A DNA stretch of 64,000 bases from positions 3,001,501-3,065,500 of the forward strand of contig NZ_CP020370.1 in assembly GCF_002813775.1 (NCBI RefSeq), given 5' to 3'. The notes under the pieces are model-generated. The model was not told where the DNA came from and did not search any database. It was given only the letters and a program-made list of their open reading frames with translations. Of this stretch, positions 27,972-36,930 are shown in pieces (positions within the stretch are counted from its first letter, which is position 1; each line of letters begins with the position of its first letter). This DNA is from Candidatus Thiodictyon syntrophicum (lineage in GTDB: Bacteria; Pseudomonadota; Gammaproteobacteria; Chromatiales; Chromatiaceae). Made by a program: the position numbers and the translations under genes.

Positions 27972-28421
27972 TCAGCCGCATGGCGGTCTTGGGGCCGCGT
28001 GCTCGGTATTTGCACTCTCGTCGCGCTCCGGCTCGTCGCAGTGATAACGCTGACTGAAGCGAATGACGAGGATGGCGACGCTGACCAACAGGATGGCGCC
28101 GCCCTCGAACAACAGATTCTCCATTGCGACGTTCTTGCCTTGCAGCACGATCAGCCGCGACAGGGCGGTCACGGCGATGAACATGGGATAGGTGAAGGGC
28201 ACGCTGTGGCGGATGAAATAGACGTTCGCCATCGCCATGATCTCCAGAAAGATGAAGATCAGGAGTACGTCTTCCAGTTTCACCTGGCCATTACCGACAA
28301 CCCCCATCACCAGTTGCCCGATCGCGAGCAGGGCCAAGCCGCCGACCAGCAGCAGGACGGCCTTCTCGACATAGCGGAAGAGAGTGGAGAGGAAGCGGTC
28401 GAGTTGTTGTTCTGGTTTCAT
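27972..28421 (-). CDS. PsiE-family membrane protein
   Basis: A 149-residue protein with four membrane helices: residues 18-40, 48-70, 78-98 and 105-125. The order and the segments DVLLIFIFLEIMAMANVYF and VPFTYPMFIAVTALSRLIVL resemble the phosphate-starvation-inducible PsiE family. The last 25 residues are hydrophilic and acidic. The molecular role of PsiE is unknown. It has hexanucleotide repeats on both sides (copies C and D) and no evident operon partner. Confidence 0.75.
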   Translation of the reverse strand: MKPEQQLDRFLSTLFRYVEKAVLLLVGGLALLAIGQLVMGVVGNGQVKLEDVLLIFIFLEIMAMANVYFIRHSVPFTYPMFIAVTALSRLIVLQGKNVAMENLLFEGGAILLVSVAILVIRFSQRYHCDEPERDESANTEHAAPRPPCG

Positions 28422-28461
28422 GATCAGCCTTTAAGTAACGAGTCAATAACACGATAAACAC

Positions 28462-28578
28462 AATCGTTGTCATTGTTAATCGAAATCGGAGAGGTGATGG
28501 ATCTTAGGGTGCCACAGAATCCGAGGCGCTACGATGACCTCGATTACGACAACGACAACGACAACGATAACGATAACC
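28462..28578. repeat. Hexanucleotide palindromic element, copy D
   Basis: A short degenerate GTTGTC tract, the core ATCGGAGAGGTGATGGATC and TTAGGGTGCCACAGAATCCG, then a longer ACGACA tract. It lies between the convergent-to-tandem psiE-like and thioesterase genes. Confidence 0.75.
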
Positions 28579-28605
28579 GCAATAGCCAGTCCCTAATCGA
28601 ATTTT

Positions 28606-29151
28606 TTAACTTGTGGGTCGCGTTGCCGACAGGTCAGTTGCCGGGGGCGGCGCGCCGGTCGCCGCCTGGTGCAGTTGGCGTATCTCATTGTGGCGTTTTT
28701 CGATCTCGCGGCGGAATTCGCGCCGCAGGGCGGCGGTTTCATAGCGTCGCCGCTCGTTCGGCGTCTCGATCTGGAGCGGCGGCACCCGGACCGGGCGGCC
28801 CTCGTCATCGACCGCGACCATCGTGAAATAGCAGGTCATCGCGTGCCGGGTGGTCTTGTGAATGATATCCTCGGTCATGACCCGGATGCCGATCTCCATG
28901 GAGGTGGTGCCCGTATAATTCACCGAGGCGAGGAAGGTCAGCAACTCCCCCACCCGCACCGGCTGCCGAAAAAACACCTGATCCACGGACAGCGTGACCA
29001 CATAATGATTGCAGTAGCGCGAGGCGCAGGCATAGGCCGCCTGATCGAGCAGGCGCAGGGTGGCTCCGCCGTGGACGTGGCCCGAGAAATTGGCCATATC
29101 CGGCGTCATCAGCAGGGTCATGGTCAGGGTCTTGTGCTGCATTTCCGTCAT
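28606..29151 (-). CDS. Acyl-CoA thioesterase, hotdog fold
   Basis: A 181-residue protein with one hotdog domain. NFSGHVHGGATLRLLDQAAYACASRY is the catalytic turn and long helix of YciA/BACH-type acyl-CoA hydrolases, and VTLSVDQVFFRQPVRVGELL with TTSMEIGIRVMTED matches the following strands. The C-terminal ~45 residues are charged and predicted helical. It hydrolyses acyl-CoA to fatty acid and CoA in the cytoplasm. The ATG at 29151 has AAAGAGGT upstream; a longer frame to 29283 covers a repeat and is not coding. Confidence 0.87.
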   Translation of the reverse strand: MTEMQHKTLTMTLLMTPDMANFSGHVHGGATLRLLDQAAYACASRYCNHYVVTLSVDQVFFRQPVRVGELLTFLASVNYTGTTSMEIGIRVMTEDIIHKTTRHAMTCYFTMVAVDDEGRPVRVPPLQIETPNERRRYETAALRREFRREIEKRHNEIRQLHQAATGAPPPATDLSATRPTS

Positions 29152-29430
29152 CAAGTTTACCTCTTTCTCGTTGCCCCGCGCCGCGACTGTGCAAGTATCC
29201 CCGTAGGATGGGTAGAGCGCAGCGAAACCCATCGCTTGCGTCGGTATGTCATGCCCTGCCCATATAATCAGGAAAACAAGCACGGACGCACCGTCGCTCG
29301 CATTCTTCCCAACTCGCCTAGATTACAGTCGAGTTCCTGCTGACTCCAGGTCGTCATGGTATCGGCTACACAATCTGCCGATTGGCGTCATCCTCCGGCA
29401 GTACCAGAACATGCGGACCCCAACGATTTA

Positions 29431-30245
29431 TCATGGAATGATGTCGCCGGTGATCAAGGCCTCGGCAAGATTACCGTGGGGCTTAATGTCGTCGAGCCTG
29501 GTCAGCAGGGTCGGCTCGAGGTGGCTCTTGCGATGGAGCACAAAGGTGTTTTCGTCGGAAAACCGGAGAATGGCCTCGGGATTGTGCGAGGTCACCATCA
29601 GTTGCCCCGAGTCACCGAATTCGCTGCGCAGTTCTGTCACGAACCGTCCGACTTCCGAGATCGAGAGGTAGTTGTCCGGCTCGTCCCAGAAGCAGAACAG
29701 AGGTCCGTAGACGCGATTGGCGGAGAGCACTAATGCCCCCAAGAGAAAACACTTCTCACCGTCAGATAAATTGATAAAGGGGACGGTCAGCCGGGCTTGG
29801 TCTTTCTTGAACGAAATATTTATGCGCGTGATGTTGGGTCCGATCTGGACGTGTTCTATTTCCCCGAAGTCCGCCATAATGTCCCTGAGGTGTCGGTCGA
29901 TCTGCGCGTAAGCGGCCGGCTTTCTCCCAAGAACCCCGGAGAACCAATCCCCGATGTCGGCACCGTCGACCCGGGGCTCAAGGGTGCCGTCCGTCGCGTC
30001 GCCGGTCATTTGCGCGGGAATCGGCGCCAAAATGATCATTTGCGCCAGCCAGCGTTTGAAGGTGCAAAAAGATCGCCGACCCGACTGATGCCGCGGCCGA
30101 TTTTCTGGAGGTTGGTCAACGCCAAGCGAACGGTCGATTTGCCGGTGCCATTTTCTCCGAATAGCGGCGCCGTCGGTAACTCCCTCGTGACGATCTCGAA
30201 ATTTTCCAGACATCTGAAATTATGAACATATAATCGTTCGATCAT
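29431..30245 (-). pseudogene. RecF/OLD-like AAA ATPase with internal deletion and frameshift
   Basis: The N-terminus (30245 to about 30045) encodes MIERLYVHNFRCLENFEIV and Walker A GENGTGKST. The frame then stops at 30036, while the C-terminal part continues in another frame from about 30060 with FKRWLAQMIILAPIPAQMTG, the signature LSDGEK, Walker B FCFWDEPDN and TSHNPEA. By memory of the family, about 100 residues between these parts are missing, so this is a deletion plus frameshift, not a single-base error. The ATPase is expected to be inactive. Confidence 0.75.
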
Positions 30246-30308
30246 GTCGCGTCCTCCGCTCGCAGTTGCTCGGTATCCGGTGATGCGCCTTGTCGGTGCC
30301 CAGCGACG

Positions 30309-32489
30309 CTACCCCGCAGGTTCCAGTCGCGCATAAGCGAGCACCAGCCATTTCGAGCCGACCCCCTGGAAGTTGACCTGGATCCGCGCCTGAGCCCCGC
30401 GCCCCTCGCTATTGAGCACCACGCCCTCCCCGAACTTGGGGTGCGTGACCCGCTGACCAAGGTGGAAGCCGCCGGTATCGCCGCCCCCCATGACCCCGGC
30501 CGCGGCGGGCACTGGCGCGCGGGCCGCCGCCGGGCGGGAGACCCCGCGCCCGCGCACCTCCTCCATCAATTCCGGCGGGACCTCGCGCAGGAAGCGCGAG
30601 GGTTGCGGGTAGGACTCCTTGCCATAGAGCCGCCGCGATTCGGCGTGCGTCACATAGAGCCGGTGCATGGCGCGGGTCATGCCGACATAGCAGAGTCGGC
30701 GCTCTTCTTCCAGCCGCGCCGGGTCCTGCGCCGACATGCTGTGGGGGAAGAGCCCTTCCTCCAGACCGACCAGGAAGACGTTGGGGAACTCCAGGCCCTT
30801 GGCACTGTGCAGGGTCATGAGTTGGACGGCGTCGCTGAATGGATCGGCCTGGGCCTCGCCCGCCTCCAGGGCGGCATGTGACAGAAAGGCACCGAGCGGG
30901 TCGGCCTCGTCGTCCTCGACCTCCTGGCGGAAGCGCCCGGCGGTCTCCACGAACTGGCCCAGGTTCTCGACCCGGTCCTCGCCCTTGCCGTCCTTCGCCT
31001 TCATATAGAAGTCCGCAAGGGCCGCGGCCTCGATCACATGGGTGGCGGTTTCGGCCAGGTCCAGGTCCCGGGTCGCCGCTTGGGCGTTGCGGATCAGGTC
31101 GACGAAGTGGACCAGGGTGGCGGTGCCGCGGGGGCCCAGGGCGCCCGCGGCGATCAGGTCCTGCGCCGCCTGCCACAGTGAGACCGCCGAGCCGCGCGCC
31201 CGCTCGCGCAGCAGATCCAGGGTCCGCTCCCCGATGCCGCGCGTAGGGGTGTTGATGACGCGCTCGAAGGCGCCGTCGTCGTCCGGGTTGTTCAGCAGGC
31301 GCAGATAGGCGAGCGCGTCGCGCACCTCCGCGCGCTCGAAGAAGCGCAGTCCGCCGTAGACCCGGAAGGGGACCTGGGCGTTCATCAGGGCCTCCTCGAA
31401 CAGTCGCGACTGGGCGGTGGTGCGGTAGAGGATGGCGCACTCGGCGCGCCGGTAGCCCTCCTCGGTGCTGTACTTGCGGATGCGCTCGACCACGAAGCGC
31501 GCCTCGTCCACCTCGTTGAAGGCGGCATAGCGGCGGATCGGCTCACCCTCGCCGTCCGCCGTCCACAGATTCTTGCCGAGCCGGCCCGGGTTGCGGGCGA
31601 TCAGTGCATTGGCGGCCTTGAGGATGGTGCCGGTGGAGCGGTAGTTCTGCTCGAGGCGGACCACCTGGCTGCCGGGAAAGTGCCGCTGCAGGGACTGGAT
31701 ATTCTCCACCCGCGCCCCGCGCCAGCCGTAGATCGACTGGTCGTCGTCGCCGACCGCGAACAGGTTGTCGTTGGGGCCGACCAGGAGCCGCAACCAGGCG
31801 TACTGGATGGCGTTGGTGTCCTGGAACTCGTCCACCAGGACGTGGCGGAAGCGCTCCCGGTAGTGATGGAGGATGTCCGCGCGCTCGCGCAGGAGTTCGT
31901 GGGCGCACAGCAGCAGATCCGCGAAGTCCAGGAGCCCGCCGCGCGTGCGCGCCGCCTCGTACTCCCGGTAGACGGCGACCATCTGTGTTAGATAGCGATC
32001 ACCGGCCGCGTCCACATGGTCCGGGCGCAGCCCCTCGTCCTTCTGCTTGTTGATGAAACTCTGGACCTGGCGGGGCGGCCAGTTGGACTCGTCCAGTTCC
32101 AGGGCCTTCAGGATGCGCTTGATCAGCCGGAACTGGTCGTCGCCGTCCAGGATCTGGAAGTGCTGGGGCAGGCCCGCGTCCTGCCAGTGGGCGCGCAGGA
32201 AACGGTGGGTGAGCCCGTGAAAGGTGCCCACCCACATGCCGCCCACCGGGTGGCCCAGCATCTCCTCAATGCGGGTGCGCATCTCGCGCGCCGCCTTGTT
32301 GGTGAAGGTGACCGCCAGCAGCGACCAGGGCGGTACATTTTCCACCTGGATCAGCCAGGCGATGCGGTGCACCAGCACGCGCGTCTTGCCGCTGCCGGCA
32401 CCGGCCAGCACCAGGCGGGTACCCATCGCGGCGGTGACCGCCTCGCGCTGGGCATCGTTCAAGGGATCGAGAATGTGGGAAACGTCCAT
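30309..32489 (-). CDS. uvrD: DNA helicase II (UvrD)
   Basis: A 726-residue SF1A 3'-5' helicase used in mismatch and nucleotide excision repair. Motifs in order: Q-motif LNDAQREAVTA, Walker A AGAGSGKT (residues 29-36), Ia AVTFTNKAAREM, II VDEFQDTN, III VGDDDQSIYGWRGA, IV VRLEQNYRS, V LMTLHSAKGLEFPNVFLVG and VI YVGMTRA. The C-terminal Tudor-like region (VTHPKFGEGVVLNSEGRG) that binds RNA polymerase is present. The length and motif order are standard. It is transcribed alone, divergent from the TacA-like gene. Confidence 0.96.
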   Translation of the reverse strand: MDVSHILDPLNDAQREAVTAAMGTRLVLAGAGSGKTRVLVHRIAWLIQVENVPPWSLLAVTFTNKAAREMRTRIEEMLGHPVGGMWVGTFHGLTHRFLRAHWQDAGLPQHFQILDGDDQFRLIKRILKALELDESNWPPRQVQSFINKQKDEGLRPDHVDAAGDRYLTQMVAVYREYEAARTRGGLLDFADLLLCAHELLRERADILHHYRERFRHVLVDEFQDTNAIQYAWLRLLVGPNDNLFAVGDDDQSIYGWRGARVENIQSLQRHFPGSQVVRLEQNYRSTGTILKAANALIARNPGRLGKNLWTADGEGEPIRRYAAFNEVDEARFVVERIRKYSTEEGYRRAECAILYRTTAQSRLFEEALMNAQVPFRVYGGLRFFERAEVRDALAYLRLLNNPDDDGAFERVINTPTRGIGERTLDLLRERARGSAVSLWQAAQDLIAAGALGPRGTATLVHFVDLIRNAQAATRDLDLAETATHVIEAAALADFYMKAKDGKGEDRVENLGQFVETAGRFRQEVEDDEADPLGAFLSHAALEAGEAQADPFSDAVQLMTLHSAKGLEFPNVFLVGLEEGLFPHSMSAQDPARLEEERRLCYVGMTRAMHRLYVTHAESRRLYGKESYPQPSRFLREVPPELMEEVRGRGVSRPAAARAPVPAAAGVMGGGDTGGFHLGQRVTHPKFGEGVVLNSEGRGAQARIQVNFQGVGSKWLVLAYARLEPAG

Positions 32490-32669
32490 GGCGGCATTCT
32501 ACGCGACCGCGCGGGTCCCGCGCGCGGGCGCGCCGGTTGGGTCCGGGGGTGCCATCAGGCGGAACCAGCGGTTTGACGCGGCCTACGGCTCCGATGTCGG
32601 TTTCCTGGGAAAGTGAGTACAATCGGAGTACACTTTGTTCGGCTTCAGTGGCAACTTCCGGAGTTTTGC

Positions 32670-32951
32670 ATGAGTACCACCACGACCAAAGACGGCCGCC
32701 TCAACATCCGCTGCGACTCCCGTGCCCGGCAACTGCTCGACCGGGCGGCGGCCTACGCGCAGACCAGCGTGTCCGATTTTGTGCTGACACACGCCTTGGC
32801 CAGCGCCGAGGAGGTGGTGCAGGCCAATGAGTCGATTACCCTGCGTGCGTCTGATTTTCAGGCATTTCTCGCCGCCCTCGACGCGCCCGCCGAGCCCAAC
32901 GCCGCGCTCGGGCGTGCCTTCGACCGTCATGCGGAGCAAGTCAAACAATGA
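32670..32951 (+). CDS. DUF1778-type antitoxin (TacA-like)
   Basis: A 93-residue ribbon-helix-helix protein: RLNIRCDSRARQLLDRAAAY forms the strand and first helix, followed by TSVSDFVLTHALASAEEVV. The acidic C-terminal tail should block the acetyltransferase. The ATG at 32670 is chosen because the family starts near there; the frame is open from 32613. The stop overlaps the toxin start (ATGA). Just upstream, 32612-32634 contains an imperfect dyad (AGTGAGTAC and GAGTACACT), a candidate operator for self-repression. Confidence 0.88.
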   Translation: MSTTTTKDGRLNIRCDSRARQLLDRAAAYAQTSVSDFVLTHALASAEEVVQANESITLRASDFQAFLAALDAPAEPNAALGRAFDRHAEQVKQ

Positions 32952-33475
32952 CCGGCTACCGCATCCGCCCGCTGGATGCGGCGCTGGACGCGGCGGCCTT
33001 TCGTTGCGGACAACCCGCTCTCGATGACTACATTCGCCGCTATGCCTCGCAGGATGTTCGCCGCGGTGTCGCACGGGTCTTCGTCGCCGCGCCCGACGCC
33101 GATTCGCACCGTTTGGCGGGGTTCTTTGCGCTCAGTGCCGGCAGTGTGAATTGTTCAGACCTTCCGCCGAATCTGGCGCGCACGTTGCCCCGCTATCCAG
33201 TACCCGTGGCCTTGCTGGGTCGACTCGCAGTCGATGCGGCTTTTCAGGGCCGCGGCCTGGGCTCGATCCTGCTTGCGGATGCCTGCGGCAAGGTCGCGGG
33301 CGCCAGCGCGGTCCTGGCGGTCGTCGGTATTGTCGTCGATGCCAAGGATGAGCCGGCGGCGGCCTTCTATCGGCACTTCGGCTTTACGCCGTTACCGGGG
33401 CGGTCCGAGCGACTGTTCCTGCCCGCCAAGGCCTATTCGTCTCAGCGAGTCGGAATGAGTCTGTTAAAATCCTGA
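32948..33475 (+). CDS. GNAT-family toxin (TacT-like tRNA acetyltransferase)
   Basis: A 175-residue GNAT protein overlapping the antitoxin by 4 bp. The acetyl-CoA loop is FQGRGLGSILL and the late FYRHFGFTPL carries the Tyr used by TacT-type toxins. Such enzymes acetylate the amino acid on charged tRNA and stop translation. The N-terminal FRCGQPALDDYIRRYASQD segment is typical of DUF1778-linked toxins. Pairing with a TacA-like protein supports the assignment over a general acetyltransferase. Confidence 0.88.
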   Translation: MTGYRIRPLDAALDAAAFRCGQPALDDYIRRYASQDVRRGVARVFVAAPDADSHRLAGFFALSAGSVNCSDLPPNLARTLPRYPVPVALLGRLAVDAAFQGRGLGSILLADACGKVAGASAVLAVVGIVVDAKDEPAAAFYRHFGFTPLPGRSERLFLPAKAYSSQRVGMSLLKS

Positions 33476-33631
33476 TCGGTCATGCCCGACGATTCCACCG
33501 ATAATGCCGCCGGCCATTGTCCCTACGATCGGAACGGCGCTACCGATAGTGGCGCCGGTAGCGGCGCCCGCCATCCAGCCGCCTGCCCCAGCCGCTACAC
33601 CTCCGGCATTGACAATGAGATTCTTGCTGAA
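33464..33631 (-). pseudogene. C-terminal remnant of a glycine-zipper protein
   Basis: On the minus strand a 55-residue frame without a start reads NLIVNAGGVAAGAGGWMAGA, continues with TMAGGIIGGIVG and ends at 33464. The Gly/Ala small-residue repeat is typical of glycine-zipper membrane segments. It begins directly after a TAG and overlaps the toxin's 3' end. It is probably the tail of a gene whose 5' part was lost. Confidence 0.4.
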
Positions 33632-33713
33632 CTATGCAAAACAACGACGCGACAAGCATTCTCTAGTGGTTTGTTGAACTGAAGCCGTTAAGTTAAACGC
33701 CGCAGCCCAAGCG

Positions 33714-33771
33714 CCTGGAGTCCAAGGCTTCAGCCTTGGCGCGCGCCAAGGCTGAAGCCTTGGACTCCAGG
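33714..33771. repeat. 58-bp perfect palindrome (AGTCCAAGGCT family)
   Basis: Arms 33714-33740 and 33745-33771 are exact reverse complements, and the central GCGC is itself symmetric. Each arm contains GGAGTCCAAGGCTTCAGCC. Partial relatives are at 55924-55940, 56096-56160 and 59309-59330. The rest of 33632-34023 holds GGGGGCGGGACGCCCCC at 33790-33810 and no gene. Confidence 0.85.
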
Positions 33772-34023
33772 CAGAGGCGACCATGCACGGGGGCGGGACG
33801 CCCCCGCTCTTTTCCCAACCCGGCACCGCTCCCCACCCTTCGGGCGGCTCGGCTCAGTCGTTCGCGGCCGTCCCGCCGCCCGGCCCGCGGTGCCACGCCG
33901 CGCCACGCGCTGTCTGCCCCGGTCGCGCACATGAATCTCGCCCAACTCTGTGGCAACATGGGGTCCGGGTCTGATCCCGAGGAGAGGTTGCAAGTGAACG
34001 CCCGCTAGCCCGCCATCCCCACC

Positions 34024-35463
34024 ATGTCATTGAAACGCCGCATCCTCCTGTTGACCATCCTGCCCCTGCTGCTGATGGCGGGGGTCATCGGCCTGGCCTG
34101 GTGGAAGTCCGCGGAGATGGCGCAGACTCAAAGCCGCCTGTTCCGGGAACGCCTGGTCGAGGCGTGGCAGGACGAACTGCGCCGCCTGCTCGACCTGGCC
34201 GGCAGCACCATAGCCCCGATCCTGACGCAGGCCGCGTTGCACCCGGAGAAGGACCCGGCGTCCGCCCAGGCCGAGGTCAAACGCATCCTCACCGACTTGC
34301 ACTTCGGGGCCGACGGCTATTTCTTTCTCTACGACGCGATCGGGGTCTGCCTGGCCCACCGTCTCAAGCCGGACCTGGTGGGCAAGACCCTCCTGGACCA
34401 CCGCGACGGCCGCGGCTGCTATCTCGTGCGCGAACTGCTGGCGGTCGCCGCCCACGGCGGGGGGCGCATCTATGAGGATCAGGACACGCTCGGCTGCTAT
34501 GTGCTCGCGGCACTGCAACCGGGCGACCCGGGCGGCGGCTTTCTGCGCTATCGGTAGGAACACCCCCTGACCGGGCGGGAGGAGGAGAAGCTGGGGTTGG
34601 TCGAACTGCTCCCGGTCTGGGGCTGGATGCTTGGTACCGGGCTGCATTACGACACCATCAATCAGGGCGTCGCCAGGGAGCGGGCCCGGCTGAAGGCCGG
34701 CATCGGCTCCACCTTCGGCGCCATCGTGGCGGTCCTGGCGCTGATTACCCTGGTTGCCGCCGTGCTGGTCCTGCTGACCAACCTGCACCAGGGCCGGCTC
34801 GCCAGCCGGCACCTGCAGTCCCTGGTTCACCACTACATCAGCCAGCAGATCGCCGAGCGCCGCGGGTTCGCCCGCGAGTTGCACGACGGCATCAACCAGT
34901 TGATCGCGGCCGCCAAGTACCGTATCGAGGCGGCCCTGACCCAGGCCGCGCAAGGCCAGGCCGAGTAACGCGAGACCCTCGCGGGCGCCCTGGGGACCCT
35001 GGACGCGGCGATTGCGCAAGTGCGCAGCGTCTCGCACAATCTGCGCCCCGCGGAGCTCGACGACCTGGAACTGGAGCCGGCGCTCAAGGAACTGCTCGCT
35101 GGGTTCAGCGCGGGTACCGGCATCGCCGCCGACCTGGTCTTTGCGTGGGACGGCCCGCCGCTGGGCGAGATCGTGGAGACCCAGCTCTACCGGGTGGTCC
35201 AGGAGGCCCTGATGAATATCGAAAAGCACGCACGGGCGTCGCACGTCAGGGTGGAACTGGGCGGCGTCGGCCGGTCGGTCCGGCTGGCGGTCACGGACGA
35301 CGGCCGTGGCTTCGATGTGGCCGGCGCGGCGGCGGCCCCCGGCATCGGTCTGCGCAACATGCGCGAGCGCTTCGAGCTGCTGGGCGGTCAGTGGCGGATC
35401 GACAGCGCACCGGGGCAGGGGACCCGCATCGAGGGCGAAATCCCGGTCCCCATCACCCGCTGA
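34024..35463 (+). pseudogene. Cache-domain sensor histidine kinase with two in-frame stops
   Basis: One continuous frame encodes a whole kinase but is broken by TAG at 34555-34557 and TAA at 34966-34968. Part 1: N-terminal membrane helix (ILLLTILPLLLMAGVIGLAW) and a periplasmic single Cache domain (GADGYFFLYDAIGVCLAH). Part 2: second membrane helix and HisKA_3 box with the phospho-His in FARELHDGINQLI. Part 3: ATPase domain with QEALMNIEKHA, DDGRGFD and GIGLRNMRER. Both stops lie in variable linkers, and no frameshift is present. It is probably a recently inactivated gene; readthrough is the alternative. Confidence 0.85.
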
Positions 35464-35473
35464 AGGAGGCAAC

Positions 35474-36061
35474 ATGAGCGAGCCTGTCGTCGCGCCCATC
35501 CGGGTCCTGATCGTCGATGACCACCCGCTGTTGCGCGACGGTGTCGGCGCCTGCCTGCGCCAAGACCCCGGGATCGCGCTGGTCGGGCAGGCGGGCAACG
35601 GCGAGGAGGCCTTGCAGGAGGCGGCGCGTCTGCGCCCGGACCTGATCCTGATGGACATCGGCATGGGGGGCATGGACGGGATCGAGGCGACCCGTCGGCT
35701 CTGCGCCGCGCTGCCGCAGACCCGTATCCTGATCCTGACCATGCACGACAAGCCCCACTATGTGACGCAGAGCCTCGCGGCCGGGGCGCGCGGCTATGTG
35801 CTCAAGAGCGCCGGCGGCGCCGAACTGCTGTGCGGCATCCGCGCTCTGCACCAGGGCGCGCTCTATTTCAGCAAGGGGGTCGACTATCCGCCCAAGCGGG
35901 ACGTCCCGAACCTCCTGACCAGGCGCGAGATCGAGGTCCTGTGTCTCACCGCCCAAGGCCTGTCCGCCCTGCGAGGCGCTGGGCGCGCTGTTCCCGTGCA
36001 GCCCCCTGGAGACCAAGGGGTCGCAGGACAACGTCGAGCGGCTGAAGGTGCCGCTGGATGA
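35474..36061 (+). pseudogene. NarL/FixJ-type response regulator truncated in its HTH domain
   Basis: GAAGGAGG precedes the ATG at 35474. The receiver domain is intact: VLIVDDHPLLRDGV (acidic pair), LILMDIGMGGMDGI (phospho-Asp), LTMHDK and VLKSAG (Lys). The LuxR-type HTH begins LLTRREIEVLCLTAQGLS and then loses homology at about 35962; the remaining ~32 codons are Gly/Ala/Arg-rich and out of frame with a different gene fragment. DNA binding is therefore unlikely. It was the partner of the kinase just upstream, 10 bp away. Confidence 0.78.
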
Positions 36062-36305
36062 TCCGGGCGCGGTCGACCTGGGCTTCGTCCAAGGCGACGT
36101 GGCCGACCAGCTCCAGCAGGAGCCCGGGTTCAATGACCGCTTCGTCGTCGTGCGCAGTATCGCCGGCGAGGCCGTGCTGCTGGTCATGACCCCGGAGACC
36201 GCGGCGGTCAGAAACTGGGCCGGGTCAAGGACGCCGCATTCCTGCTGTCACGATCGCGGCGTACGGCCTCCAACGTATGACAGTGGAGCGAGCGATAAGG
36301 CTTGA
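35973..36305 (+). pseudogene. Fragment resembling a TAXI-type solute-binding protein
   Basis: In a frame different from the regulator, codons from about 35973 read EALGALFPCSPLETKGSQDN, then AVDLGFVQGDVADQL and [18 protein letters not shown]. The T-x-GS-x-x-N and D-x-G-x-VQ-x-D pattern is like TRAP-TAXI or related periplasmic binding proteins. Homology appears to slip frame again near 36210 ([12 protein letters not shown]). It has no start of its own and is joined to the truncated regulator, indicating a deletion junction. Confidence 0.4.
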
Positions 36306-36414
36306 TCTCTGGTTTCAGGGACACTTTGCCAGTGCCCGGTGCACATGGTCGAGGACGCCTCCGGCGCACGCGACGGCTTCGCACGCCTCCGCCGCTTGCG
36401 GCTCGGAGGCGTGG

Positions 36415-36735
36415 TCATCCATAGAGGACGATACCCCGCGTCAGCACGTCGCGATCCAGCGTCGAGGCGACGGCGGCATTGCGTACGGATTCGGCCCGGG
36501 TGCGCACGACCAAGTCCACCGGCGCCTTGACGCCATGCAGTGCATGGTAGGCCCTGCGGGCCAGGCGGTAGGGCGGCTCCGCCTGATCGGGCACGATGAT
36601 ATAGAAGTCCAGATCGCTCTCCGCATGGGGCGACCCCCAGGCATAGGAACCGAACAGCAGGATGCGCTCGGGCGCCAGCGCCGCGACGATCCGTGCGGTG
36701 ATGTCTCGTATCTTGGCGTCGTCGGCCGGCTGCAT
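36415..36735 (-). CDS. MNT-type nucleotidyltransferase domain protein
   Basis: A 106-residue minimal nucleotidyltransferase. The motif [22 protein letters not shown] contains the G-S and D-x-D residues that bind nucleotide and Mg2+. Such MntA-like proteins act as antitoxins that AMPylate a HEPN RNase. The expected HEPN gene downstream (below 36415) is not visible; only a ~35-codon frame without clear HEPN motifs follows. This may be an orphan left after loss of its toxin. Confidence 0.8.
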   Translation of the reverse strand: MQPADDAKIRDITARIVAALAPERILLFGSYAWGSPHAESDLDFYIIVPDQAEPPYRLARRAYHALHGVKAPVDLVVRTRAESVRNAAVASTLDRDVLTRGIVLYG

Positions 36736-36930
36736 GGGGGACCTCTGGGTTCACCTGACGGGGATTTCGATCGTCTACGCCGTGGATTCAGGGCTCAGGG
36801 CAGTCCCCGACGCCGCGCCGCGCCTTCCCTGCGGCCTGATGCCCCGCCCTGGTGTATCCTTGGCACCTACTCAGCGACCGATCCCGACCGATCCGTCGCG
36901 CCCAACCCCAGCCCTGGAAGCCCCTGCACC

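Noticed and set aside
36248-36418. A HEPN gene expected downstream of the MNT gene
   Set aside because: No frame shows the HEPN helices or the R-x(4-6)-H motif; only short unrelated frames exist.
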